Shown here piece by piece: positions 43,655 through 51,605 of a stretch of 64,000 bases of DNA. The first letter of the stretch is position 1. Each line of letters opens with the position of its first letter. Source of the DNA: Desulfatibacillum aliphaticivorans DSM 15576 (lineage in GTDB: Bacteria > Desulfobacterota > Desulfobacteria > Desulfobacterales > Desulfatibacillaceae); NCBI RefSeq assembly GCF_000429905.1, contig NZ_AUCT01000025.1, positions 1 to 64,000 of the forward strand. The letters are read 5' to 3'. The notes under the pieces are model-generated. The model was not told where the DNA came from. It saw only the letters and a list, made by a program, of their open reading frames with translations, and did no database searches. A program made the translations under genes and the position numbers.

Positions 43655-44020
43655 ATGCCTGAAATATTGATTATCGACGATGAAAAGGAAATATGCACCA
43701 TTTTTAAAATGACGCTGGAAAGGGCCGGATACTCTGTGCGAGCGGCCCAGGACGGCGATGAAGGGATTCGTTTGCTTAAGGAAAAGCCCGTGGACCTCCT
43801 GATTGTAGACATCATTATGCCGGATAAGGACGGCATTGAGACTATTGTGGAAACGCGCAAAAATTCCCCGCACGTCAAAATTATGGCGGTTTCCGGCGGG
43901 GGGCGCATATCTTCGAATGAATACCTGAGAATGGCCAAAACGCTCGGCGCCAACGTAACCCTGGAGAAGCCCGTAACGAGGGACGTGCTGCTAAGCACGG
44001 TCAAGGAGCTTTTGGGTTAA
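43655..44020 (+). CDS. Single-domain response regulator (CheY-like)
   Basis: A 121-residue receiver with no output domain. The acidic pair is in IIDDEKE, phosphoacceptor Asp in LLIVDIIMPDKDG, Ser in MAVSGGGR and Lys in TLEKPVTRD. The ATG at 43655 is chosen because GGGAG lies six bases upstream; an ATG two codons earlier is too close to it. Its partner is unknown; the PAS phosphatase upstream and the CheB-CheR/kinase operon are candidates. Confidence 0.88.
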   Translation: MPEILIIDDEKEICTIFKMTLERAGYSVRAAQDGDEGIRLLKEKPVDLLIVDIIMPDKDGIETIVETRKNSPHVKIMAVSGGGRISSNEYLRMAKTLGANVTLEKPVTRDVLLSTVKELLG

Positions 44021-44124
44021 AAATTTTTCTCCATATCAAGAAGTCGCCTCCACTATTACATATTTCCTCCCCCATGATTTCGTATATCAATCCGCTGTTG
44101 GCAAAATTGTCAAATAGTGAAAAA

Positions 44125-44230
44125 TGTCGGGTCGCTTCGTACACGCGCCCTATGTTTTAAACTTTTATGCGGCAAGACGGCATCTTTATAATTCAAATAC
44201 GCTTCTCCGCACGGGTGACCCGGCCTACGC
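44125..44230 (+). repeat. GTCGGGT...ACCCGGCCTACGC intergenic element
   Basis: It starts TGTCGGGTCGCTTCG and ends GGTGACCCGGCCTACGC, matching the ends but not the middle of the elements at 50996, 55111 and 55540. The outer GTCGGGT/ACCCGGC pair is an inverted repeat. The surrounding 44021-44247 gap holds no gene. Confidence 0.55.
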
Positions 44231-44247
44231 GATCTCAATTTAACATT

Positions 44248-45525
44248 CTAATTTGATTGTAAAATTCGACCTAAGACTTTTTGTGCGGAGCCGCCGGGGG
44301 TGTTGATGAAGATGACGAACCGGGTCAGGCCGTCCGAATCGCCTTCGGGGATGTAGCCCACCAGGGTGCGGACCCCGTGGAGGGTGCCGGTTTTGTACCA
44401 GACTCCATCTTCATAATGCATCAGGGTTTGATAAGGCTGGAAAGCCCGCAAAACCTTCATCATCTGGGAGGCTGTAATCCGATTTTTCCGAGACAGGCCG
44501 GAGCCTTCGGCCACGATCAGGTCTTTGATCTCCAATTCCTTGGCGGCGAATTCCCGGGCCGTGTTGACCGCATTTTCCAGGGTGGCGGGCGCGCCTTTTT
44601 CGTGTGCGCCCACGCTCAGAAAAACCTGGTTCACAATAAAATTATTGGAAAATTCCAGGGCTTTGCCCGCGACCTCGGTGAGGGAGTAAGGGGACTCATG
44701 CTCAAACAGGAGCGTATCCCCGGGCTTCACCCTTCCCAGAACGACTTCGCCGCATGCCACGCCTTTTTCCCGGAGAAAATAGCGGAGCAGATGCCCAGCG
44801 TACAGGGTGGTCTGCTCATGCTCCTGCGTCAGCAAAGCCCTGCCTCTGGGGAGCTTCTTGGAGCGAATAATTGTTTCAGCAAACGGGATGAGCGGCGTCT
44901 GATCTTCGGCGGAGGCCAATTTTCCATTCGCGTCATAGGTAAAAAACACGGTGTTGAAATTCACGCACAAAGCGCCTACCGGCGCGTCGTAGGGATTGGC
45001 CGTGGATCCGGTCCCGGGAATTTCCAGGGGCGTCTTAAAATAGGAGGAATCCAGCACGATTTGCTTGCAGGACTTGGTTCGGGAGGCGATTTCTCCGGCC
45101 AGGGGCTCCAATACTTCGGAAATGAGCAAAGGATCTCCGTATCCCTTGATTTTCAGGTTTCCTTCTCCGTCCTGATAGATTTCCGTCTTAAAGTGAAAAT
45201 CCTCCCCCAGTTTATTAAGGGCCAGCAGGCTGGTAAACACTTTAAACGTGGATGCAGGCGTGCGCAGGGCGTTGGGGTTGTATGAATAAAGGATTTCCCC
45301 CTTGGAGTTTTCCGCCAATAGGGAGTCTTTGGGCCCCAATAGACGGGCTATGGACTGGGGCAGGTCTTTTGACGCGTCCAAATCCAGGGAAGGCTCCCTG
45401 GCCGGAATCCGGCTTGCGCTCACGGACAAAAGGAGCATGCAAAGAAGCGGAAGAATTCCGTAATTCCATAGCCTCCTTTGCTTTTGCCGATTCCCGCTCA
45501 TCATGTTCCTTGTCAGGTTCGCCAT
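44248..45525 (-). CDS. dacB: D-Ala-D-Ala carboxypeptidase/endopeptidase, PBP4 (peptidase S13) family
   Basis: A 425-residue periplasmic penicillin-binding protein that trims peptidoglycan peptides. It has an N-terminal signal/anchor (about 22-40), the SxxK motif Ser92-Thr-Phe-Lys95 in TPASTFKVFTSL, the SxN motif in LEFSNNFIVNQ and KTG in WYKTGTLHGVR. The S13 insertion between SxxK and SxN is present but short. Alternative starts at 45504 or 45501 follow an AAGGA and may be the true ones. It is a single gene, with a repeat-rich gap upstream. Confidence 0.88.
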   Translation of the reverse strand: MANLTRNMMSGNRQKQRRLWNYGILPLLCMLLLSVSASRIPAREPSLDLDASKDLPQSIARLLGPKDSLLAENSKGEILYSYNPNALRTPASTFKVFTSLLALNKLGEDFHFKTEIYQDGEGNLKIKGYGDPLLISEVLEPLAGEIASRTKSCKQIVLDSSYFKTPLEIPGTGSTANPYDAPVGALCVNFNTVFFTYDANGKLASAEDQTPLIPFAETIIRSKKLPRGRALLTQEHEQTTLYAGHLLRYFLREKGVACGEVVLGRVKPGDTLLFEHESPYSLTEVAGKALEFSNNFIVNQVFLSVGAHEKGAPATLENAVNTAREFAAKELEIKDLIVAEGSGLSRKNRITASQMMKVLRAFQPYQTLMHYEDGVWYKTGTLHGVRTLVGYIPEGDSDGLTRFVIFINTPGGSAQKVLGRILQSN

Positions 45526-45593
45526 CTTTGGTTCGAAGCTTTGGCCTTTCTATCAACCATATTGCTTCCCGGAAATCATAGCCCCGGAGTCAT

Positions 45594-45695
45594 GGTTCCT
45601 TCCCCCCTGGCGGGGGAAGGACAGGATGGGGGGCGTTTGAATCCGGAAACATGTCACCCCCACCCCAGCCCTCCCCCGTCAAGGGGGAGGGAGTA
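45594..45695. repeat. Paired C/G-rich hairpins (CCCTCCCCC-type REP)
   Basis: TTCCCCCCTGGCGGGGGAA and CTCCCCCGTCAAGGGGGAG form two hairpins about 65 bp apart, a repeat type seen widely between genes of environmental bacteria. They lie between yqaA and dacB (both minus strand) and probably do not encode protein. Confidence 0.6.
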
Positions 45696-45781
45696 TAGCT
45701 TATCCGGCTTATCAAATCCTCACCTTTGGGATTGTACGCCAAAGGCGTCAAAGGGCGCCAAAATTTAGGCGCTCTCTTTTA

Positions 45782-46363
45782 TTACATCAGGTACTTGATC
45801 AACACAAACCCGCCGATGAGCATGATGGTGAAAATGACGGCCAGCAGGTTGAAGTATTTGTCGATATAAGGCTTGATGGTCGGCCCGAAATAATAGAAGC
45901 AGGCGGCCACCAAAAAGAACCTGGCGGAGCGGGATACGGCCGAAGCCAGGCAGAACACGGGAAAGTTGATCTTAAACGCCCCGCCTGCAATGGTGAACAG
46001 CTTGTACGGGATGGGCGTGAATCCGGCCGCGAACGTAATCCATGCGTCGTAGGTCGCGTAGAGTTCCTGCACGTGGACGTATTTGTCGGTCAGGTGGTAG
46101 AACTCGATGATTTTAAACCCTACCGCGTCCATGAATTGCCAACCCAGGAAATACCCGAACATGCCGCCCAGGATGGACCCCACCGAGCAGTAAGCCGCGA
46201 ACTTGAAAGCCTTCTTGGGCATGCCGAGAGCCAGTACAATCAACAGGGCGTCAGGCGGGATGGGAAAAAACGAAGACTCGGCAAAAGCCAGAATGGCAAG
46301 GGCCCAAACGCCATGGGGGCTTTCCGCCCATCCGATCACCCAATTGTACAAACGCTTCAGCAT
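45782..46363 (-). CDS. yqaA: YqaA-family (DedA/VTT-like) inner-membrane protein
   Basis: A 193-residue protein with about five membrane segments. VWALAILAFAESSFFPIPPDALLIVLAL near the N-terminus is the re-entrant motif of SNARE-associated/VTT-domain proteins, and the second re-entrant loop AAGFTPIPYKLFTIAGGAF follows. The length is normal for YqaA. Members of the wider DedA superfamily move lipids, including undecaprenyl phosphate; the YqaA substrate is unknown. GGGAG precedes the ATG. Confidence 0.85.
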   Translation of the reverse strand: MLKRLYNWVIGWAESPHGVWALAILAFAESSFFPIPPDALLIVLALGMPKKAFKFAAYCSVGSILGGMFGYFLGWQFMDAVGFKIIEFYHLTDKYVHVQELYATYDAWITFAAGFTPIPYKLFTIAGGAFKINFPVFCLASAVSRSARFFLVAACFYYFGPTIKPYIDKYFNLLAVIFTIMLIGGFVLIKYLM

Positions 46364-46483
46364 GTTCTCCCGCTTTCCTGATGGATTAAAAAAATGGAAT
46401 AAATAGGCTGTCCTGTGAAAGAATGGGACGGGACGTTCGTCAGGCTCGCCCTCCCCTGCCCGGTTTAGGATGCGAAAAGGCGA

Positions 46484-47230
46484 TCAATCCCTCCACCCCT
46501 GCTCTCCCACCAGTTTAACGAATCGGCAGGCGCCAAGGTCGGATTCGTGAATTCCGTTTTCATCCCGCACGATTTTTTTTAAGGATTGTACGCTTTGATC
46601 CCCCACCGGAATGATCAGCCGCCCCCCCATGGCCAGTTGGCTGATAAGCGCTTTGGGGGTTATGGGCGCCCCTGCGGTGACGATAATGGCGTCAAAAGGC
46701 GCTTCGTCCTGCCAGCCCAGCGTTCCGTCAGCGCACCGGGCCACAATATTATGAAAGCCCAGTTCGTCGAAAATCCTGCGTGCGCCGATGAACAGGCTGC
46801 GAATCCGTTCAATGGTGTACACCTTGTAGGCCAGTTGGGCCAGGACGGCTGTCTGGTAACCGCATCCGGTTCCGATTTCCAAAACCCTGTCCTCTTTGGT
46901 CAGGTTCAGGGCCTGGGTCATTTCCGCCACGATATAGGGCTGGGAAATGGTCTGCCCCTCACCGATGGGCAGGGGAAAGTCCTGATACGCCTGATCATGC
47001 AAAGCCTCGCTCACAAACAGGTGCCTGGGCACGGTGTCCATGGCTTCCAGGACCTTGGGATCGCTGACGCCGCGGGCCTGAATCTGGGTTCGGACCATTT
47101 GTTTGCGGCGCCCGGCGTATGGATCGTTTTTTAAAGGTTTCAATACAGCCCCGCATTGATTTGTAGGGGAATTCCGATGCTCCGCCCTCAGGGGAAAACC
47201 ATAAGGGATTGCGGCTTGCCAGTGGGCCAT
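46484..47230 (-). CDS. pcm: Protein-L-isoaspartate O-methyltransferase
   Basis: A SAM-dependent repair enzyme of about 248 residues that methylates isoaspartyl residues in aged proteins. Family motifs RRKQMVRTQIQARGVSDPKVLEAM, VPRHLFV, QTISQPYIVAEM, SAM-binding VLEIGTGCGYQTAVLA and DAIIVTAGAP are all present. The start is uncertain: ATG 47230 has a weak ribosome site and adds about 40 residues of unusual N-terminus before the conserved core, so a later non-ATG start is possible. It is a single gene on the minus strand. Confidence 0.9.
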   Translation of the reverse strand: MAHWQAAIPYGFPLRAEHRNSPTNQCGAVLKPLKNDPYAGRRKQMVRTQIQARGVSDPKVLEAMDTVPRHLFVSEALHDQAYQDFPLPIGEGQTISQPYIVAEMTQALNLTKEDRVLEIGTGCGYQTAVLAQLAYKVYTIERIRSLFIGARRIFDELGFHNIVARCADGTLGWQDEAPFDAIIVTAGAPITPKALISQLAMGGRLIIPVGDQSVQSLKKIVRDENGIHESDLGACRFVKLVGEQGWRD

Positions 47231-47361
47231 ACTTATCAGCAAAAAACCTTTTCCGTCAATAAAAAGCCCGCTTTTCTACAAGTTTACAATCCGCCGGCCC
47301 TGTGTTAACTTTATCCGGATATAGAGTTCTTGAACGTAGGTGATTTCCTTAGGAGGAAGCC

Positions 47362-48195
47362 ATGAGTTTTGCACAACGCCTGCTGAAAAAAATCCAAGTG
47401 GACGCCCTTGCCCAATCCGTCAGGTCCAGCATCCGCCCCCCGGGAACCGAGGCCAAGGTGGACAAGGAAGCCATGCGCAGCCTGCTGGGCATGCTGGGCT
47501 TCAGCCAGACCGAAGCCCGGGACATGGAGTTTCAAGTGCTCGCCCCCAACGAACCCCAGGGCCTGATCATGGTCATGGACAACGAGCTGGCCTTATATAA
47601 AGGTACTAGCGTGGAAGACGTGGCCATGCGGAAGAACCCGGTGGTCAAGGAAATGGTCAAAATCCGCAACATCCGGAAAATCCTGTCGGACAAGGACGTG
47701 GTCATCAGCCGCCGCCAGGACACCGTGGATCATGTGGCCGGCATGATCATGGGCGATGTGGACCTTTCCTTCGACAAATCCGACATAGAGGAAATCAGAG
47801 CTCTTTCCGTCAAGGCCCTGGCCGGCCTGGACCTGCAGGGCATCGGAGACGGCGCGGCCATGTTTTCGGAGTTGTTGGGATTTACGGACCATCCCTGGAC
47901 CAAAAGGAAGAATTCAACGGTCGCCAAGGGGATTTTGGACCGCTCGGACCCGAAAAAGCCCCTGTTCGGCCCCTGTCTGATTTTTGACAAAGGGGCGGCC
48001 AGAATCCTCTGGCTGGAGAAGCCCATGGACCTCTCCAACAAGGAAAATCGGGAATTATTCAAGGCAATTGTCAATGGCGACCGACTGGCGGACAAGACCG
48101 GTTCCGAGGTGTTCGATATATTGACGGCCATGGTCATGGAAAAATTCGGTCTTGACAATGGAGGCCGGGTAGACTTGAAAAACCGGGGACAATGA
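47362..48195 (+). CDS. Hypothetical soluble protein, 277 residues
   Basis: I do not recognise the family. The frame is credible: TAGGAGG seven bases before ATG, GC-rich third positions like its neighbours, and no competing frame. There is no signal peptide or membrane segment. The content is mostly helical and charged, with stretches such as EDVAMRKNPVVKEMVKIRNIRKIL, SRRQDTVDHVAGMIMGDVDL and WTKRKNSTVAKGILDRSDPKKP. Its TGA overlaps the longest possible start of the radical SAM gene that follows, so the two may be linked. Confidence 0.75.
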   Translation: MSFAQRLLKKIQVDALAQSVRSSIRPPGTEAKVDKEAMRSLLGMLGFSQTEARDMEFQVLAPNEPQGLIMVMDNELALYKGTSVEDVAMRKNPVVKEMVKIRNIRKILSDKDVVISRRQDTVDHVAGMIMGDVDLSFDKSDIEEIRALSVKALAGLDLQGIGDGAAMFSELLGFTDHPWTKRKNSTVAKGILDRSDPKKPLFGPCLIFDKGAARILWLEKPMDLSNKENRELFKAIVNGDRLADKTGSEVFDILTAMVMEKFGLDNGGRVDLKNRGQ

Positions 48196-48251
48196 TTAGC
48201 TTGTTGCGGAAAACATCGTTGTTCAATTTTTTGACGATAAGGAAAAAACAT

Positions 48252-49121
48252 ATGCATTATGAAGGCAACATGATCCGGCCGCCCAGCGAGGCGAACAGCA
48301 TCCTGCTGCAGGCAACCGTAGGTTGCTCCCATAATAAATGCACCTTTTGCGCGGCTTATAAAGGCGAACGCTTTAAAATCAAGTCCGACGACATCATCAT
48401 GGAGGACATCGCCTTCGCCGCCCAATATTGCCGGCGTCAGGACCGGCTTTTTCTGTGCGACGGGGACGCCTTGATCATTCCCCAAAAAAGATTGGTAAAA
48501 TTTTTAACGGAAATCAAAAGGCAGCTTCCGTGGGTAACCCGCGTAGGCACTTACGCAAATCATAAAAGCCTGTCCATGAAGAGCCTGGACGAGCTCAAGG
48601 AGTTGCGGGAGCTTGGCCTGAAAATTGCCTATATGGGATTGGAAACAGGGGACGACCAAACCTTGAAGCATGTCCGCAAGGGCTGCGATTCGGAAAAAAT
48701 GATCGCCATGGGCAAAAAATGCCGGGAGGCGGGCATTCAACTTTCCATCACGGTTTTGGTCGGTTTGGCAGGCAGGGAGAGATCCCAGGAGCACGCCATC
48801 GCCACCGGCAAGGTGTTAAGCGCCATCGACCCTGAATACGTGGGGGCGTTAAGCCTCATGATCGTGCCCGGCACGGAGTTGTATACGGAGTATGAAGCGG
48901 GAGACTTTCCGATTTTAGAGCCGGATGAAGTGTTGACCGAACTGGGAACCATGATCGCCAACACCAATCTGACCAACGGACTGTTCCACGCGAATCATGC
49001 GTCCAATTATTTGCCCATTCGGGCCAAAATGCCCGAGGACAAGGAAAAAACCCTGGCGCTCATCAACAAGGCCTTGGACGGCAAGGTCGCCCTCAAACCG
49101 GAATGGATGAGAGCTTTGTAA
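48252..49121 (+). CDS. Radical SAM protein
   Basis: A 289-residue [4Fe-4S]/SAM enzyme. Cluster ligands Cys25, Cys30 and Cys33 lie in VGCSHNKCTFCAAYKG, a CX4CX2C spacing. Later features are DGDALIIP, GLKIAYMGLETGDD and VLVGLAGRERS, as in the Elp3/MiaB-like radical SAM fold. The ATG at 48252 is favoured because MHYEGNMIRPPSEA is the usual family N-terminus and AAGGA precedes it; a longer frame from 48192 is less likely. The substrate is unknown. It follows the hypothetical gene directly. Confidence 0.87.
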   Translation: MHYEGNMIRPPSEANSILLQATVGCSHNKCTFCAAYKGERFKIKSDDIIMEDIAFAAQYCRRQDRLFLCDGDALIIPQKRLVKFLTEIKRQLPWVTRVGTYANHKSLSMKSLDELKELRELGLKIAYMGLETGDDQTLKHVRKGCDSEKMIAMGKKCREAGIQLSITVLVGLAGRERSQEHAIATGKVLSAIDPEYVGALSLMIVPGTELYTEYEAGDFPILEPDEVLTELGTMIANTNLTNGLFHANHASNYLPIRAKMPEDKEKTLALINKALDGKVALKPEWMRAL

Positions 49122-49225
49122 ATAGTGTGAGTTGGTTTTAGGAAAAATTGAAGGAATAAGGGACATATGAATCGCGTTGAAAACGAACGCGATTTTAATA
49201 TGGTGCGGAGGACTATTGCCTCGGC

Positions 49226-50950
49226 GTGAAAGCAACCGGGGCGTTAAAGATGTTAGCAGCACTGAGATACCAAATGGGACCCACGCAAAACCAATCGGTT
49301 AAGCTGGCCTTTGTAGCTGTCGCTATAGCCGGATTGGTGTTTATGCATCCTCCCATGGCCGCCACGCTCTTTCTGACGGCCCTGCCCCCCGACAATCCCT
49401 TGCCTCCCGCCCTGCCGGACGACACCCCGGAAGAATCCCTGGCCTTGACGGACGCCGCGGAAAGAGAACCGGCCCTGGAACTGGAAAGAACAAACGAACT
49501 CCAGGACCCGGCCGGGGACATGGACGACGTGAATCTGGCCGCCCTGGACGCCTGGGTTCTTGACCGCAAGAGCGACGTGGATTCCAGAGTCCGCCAGACC
49601 GACCAGGAGTGCGACTATCTCACCCTTGTCAATTCCCTCCGCCAGGAGCAGTTTACGGGCGACCTGGACGAGATCAGGGAGCGAGGCGTGCTCCGCGTGC
49701 TCATCAGCATGGGGCGCACCAACTTTTTCTTTTCCCACGGCGAAATCAAGGGCTTTGAATACGAGCTTTTCAGGGAATTTGAAAAAAAAGTCAATAAGGA
49801 TCTATCGCCCAGCCAAAGGCCCATCAGGGTGTTTTTCATCCCAACGCCTTTTGACGAAATGATGGACAAGCTGAACCAGGGCTTGGGCGACGTGGTGGCC
49901 GCCGGCATGACCATCACCCCGGAACGCTCGAAAAAGGCCCGGTTCACCCAGCCTTATATCCGGAACGTGAACGAAGTGGTGGTGGTTAACCGGGAGGTTA
50001 AAAACCTGAACAGCCTGGAAGACCTTTCCGGCAGGCAGGTTTACGTCCGCCCCGGCAGCAGCTATTCCGAACACCTGAACAAGCTGAACGCCTCCCTGGC
50101 CGCCAAAAATCTTGCGCCCATCAAAATCGTCCGGGGCGATTCCAGCCTGAATACGGACGACATCCTGGAGCTTGTAAACTCCGGGGTCATAAAGATTACC
50201 GTGGCCGACAGCCACATCGCCACACTTTGGGCCAGGGCGCTGCCCGACATCCGGGTGCACGAGGATCTCGCCGTGAACACGGGCGGAAAAATCGCCTGGG
50301 CCGTGCGCAAGGACACCCATCAGCTTCGGGCGGAACTAAATGACTTCATCCGGTCCCACCGTAAAGGGACCTTGATGGGCAACATCTTTTATGACCGCTA
50401 TTATAAAAACGCCTCCTGGATCAACAACGCCATTTCGCCCCAGGATCAGGAGAAGCTCTCCCCCCTGGAAGACCTCTTCCAAAAATACGGGGATGAATAC
50501 GGCTTTGACTGGCTGGCCCTGGCCGCCCAGGCCTACCAGGAATCCGGCTTTGACCATACCAAGACCAGCCACAAGGGCGCGGTGGGCGTCATGCAAATCA
50601 TGCCCAGCACGGCGGCCGACAAAGTGGTCAGCATCCCGGATATTAACGATCTGGAAAACAATATCCATGCGGGCGCCAAGTATCTTTATTTTCTGAGGGA
50701 GCATTACTTCAACTCCCCGGACATCTCCCCGGAAGACCGGGTTTTGTTCGCCTGGGCCGCCTATAACGCGGGCCCCGCGCGCATCAATCACCTGCGGCGG
50801 GAAGCCGCCCTCCAGGGCCTTGACCCCAACAAATGGTTTTACAACGTGGAAAAAATGGCCGCCATGGACATCGGCCGGGAAACCGTGGAATACGTGGCCA
50901 ACGTCAATAAGTATTACGTCGCCTTCCGCCTGGGCTACGAAAGAAGCTGA
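49226..50950 (+). CDS. mltF: MltF-like membrane-bound lytic transglycosylase
   Basis: A 574-residue envelope protein. An N-terminal membrane segment (about 26-45) is followed by an acidic spacer. A periplasmic solute-binding type-3 domain (about 150-395, with RGVLRVLISM, GFEYELFREF, GDVVAAGMTITPER) comes next. The SLT lysozyme-like domain (about 420-570) has catalytic Glu439 in AQAYQESGFD, GVMQIMPSTA and FAWAAYNAGPARI. This is the order found in MltF, which cleaves glycan strands without hydrolysis. The start is uncertain: GTG 49226 is used here, ATG 49250 is an alternative. Confidence 0.9.
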   Translation: MKATGALKMLAALRYQMGPTQNQSVKLAFVAVAIAGLVFMHPPMAATLFLTALPPDNPLPPALPDDTPEESLALTDAAEREPALELERTNELQDPAGDMDDVNLAALDAWVLDRKSDVDSRVRQTDQECDYLTLVNSLRQEQFTGDLDEIRERGVLRVLISMGRTNFFFSHGEIKGFEYELFREFEKKVNKDLSPSQRPIRVFFIPTPFDEMMDKLNQGLGDVVAAGMTITPERSKKARFTQPYIRNVNEVVVVNREVKNLNSLEDLSGRQVYVRPGSSYSEHLNKLNASLAAKNLAPIKIVRGDSSLNTDDILELVNSGVIKITVADSHIATLWARALPDIRVHEDLAVNTGGKIAWAVRKDTHQLRAELNDFIRSHRKGTLMGNIFYDRYYKNASWINNAISPQDQEKLSPLEDLFQKYGDEYGFDWLALAAQAYQESGFDHTKTSHKGAVGVMQIMPSTAADKVVSIPDINDLENNIHAGAKYLYFLREHYFNSPDISPEDRVLFAWAAYNAGPARINHLRREAALQGLDPNKWFYNVEKMAAMDIGRETVEYVANVNKYYVAFRLGYERS

Positions 50951-50995
50951 TCCTCCGCAAAAGCTCCTCACTTCATTTTTTGTTTTAGGATATCA

Positions 50996-51530
50996 AATAA
51001 AAACGTCGGGTCGCTTCGCGTTGGTTCCCTTGCCGGTTATACCTCACAGGCAAGGATAAAGCCTGCCTCGGCAACATATATATGCCTTGCTCCGCATGAC
51101 CCGACCTACGCTTCTCTTGGTCAACATATTGAATCAATTAATTATTTATGTAGGTCGGGTTACGAAATCCGCCAAGGATGCAGCAAGCCGGCCTCAACGC
51201 TCGTGGACTTCAACCCGACAAAATTTTTCTAACCCACTGACCCATGAGCAATGCATAACAGGTTATTATTTAACATAATATTAACATTTAAACATAACTA
51301 TTTCAATAGTTTATAATATTCATGCCCACGCGGAGCATGGGAACGAGTTAAAAATGGCAGGCACGGGGGCCTGCGACTACACGTTTGCCTGCTTTCGCCA
51401 TGAGTACTTTGTAGATGCGCCCCCCTGTGGGCGCCCAAAAAACGCGCTTAGCGTTTTTTTCCACTAAAGCATGGGAACAAGTAGTGCTCAAAGACGCTGG
51501 ATCCCCGCGTGCGCGAGGACGACGGACAAG
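50996..51530 (+). repeat. 535-bp direct repeat, copy A (3' side of the NACHT gene)
   Basis: It matches 55540-56074 at a constant offset of 4544 with no insertion or deletion. The first 380 or so bases differ at only one position that I could find; the last 150 differ at about fifteen. Internal parts are a GTCGGGT...ACCCGACCTACGC element, an AT-rich block, CCCACGCGGAGCATGGGAACGAG, GCAGGCACGGGGGCCTGC, GGGCGCCC, an AAAAACGC/GCGTTTTT hairpin and a REP tail. Confidence 0.9.
51321..51347 (+). repeat. CCCACGCGGAGCATGGG repeat
   Basis: An imperfect hairpin CCCACGC-GGAGC-ATGGG with GAACGAG flank, also found at 55865-55891 and, altered, at 56307-56334. It is a common intergenic repeat type in environmental bacteria. 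Confidence 0.6.
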
Positions 51531-51605
51531 GGTGATATCTCCCGAGCCTCGTTTTAGGAAGATGGAGGCATAAGGCAAAGGGTAAAAGGGTAAAAGTACA
51601 AAGGG

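Larger units (their letters stand above)
50951..51605. other. 655-bp region downstream of the NACHT gene containing direct repeat copy A
   Basis: No gene. It is almost wholly occupied by the 535-bp repeat at 50996-51530. Nothing resembling a reverse transcriptase or a template repeat is visible between the repeat and the NACHT gene stop. Confidence 0.55.
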
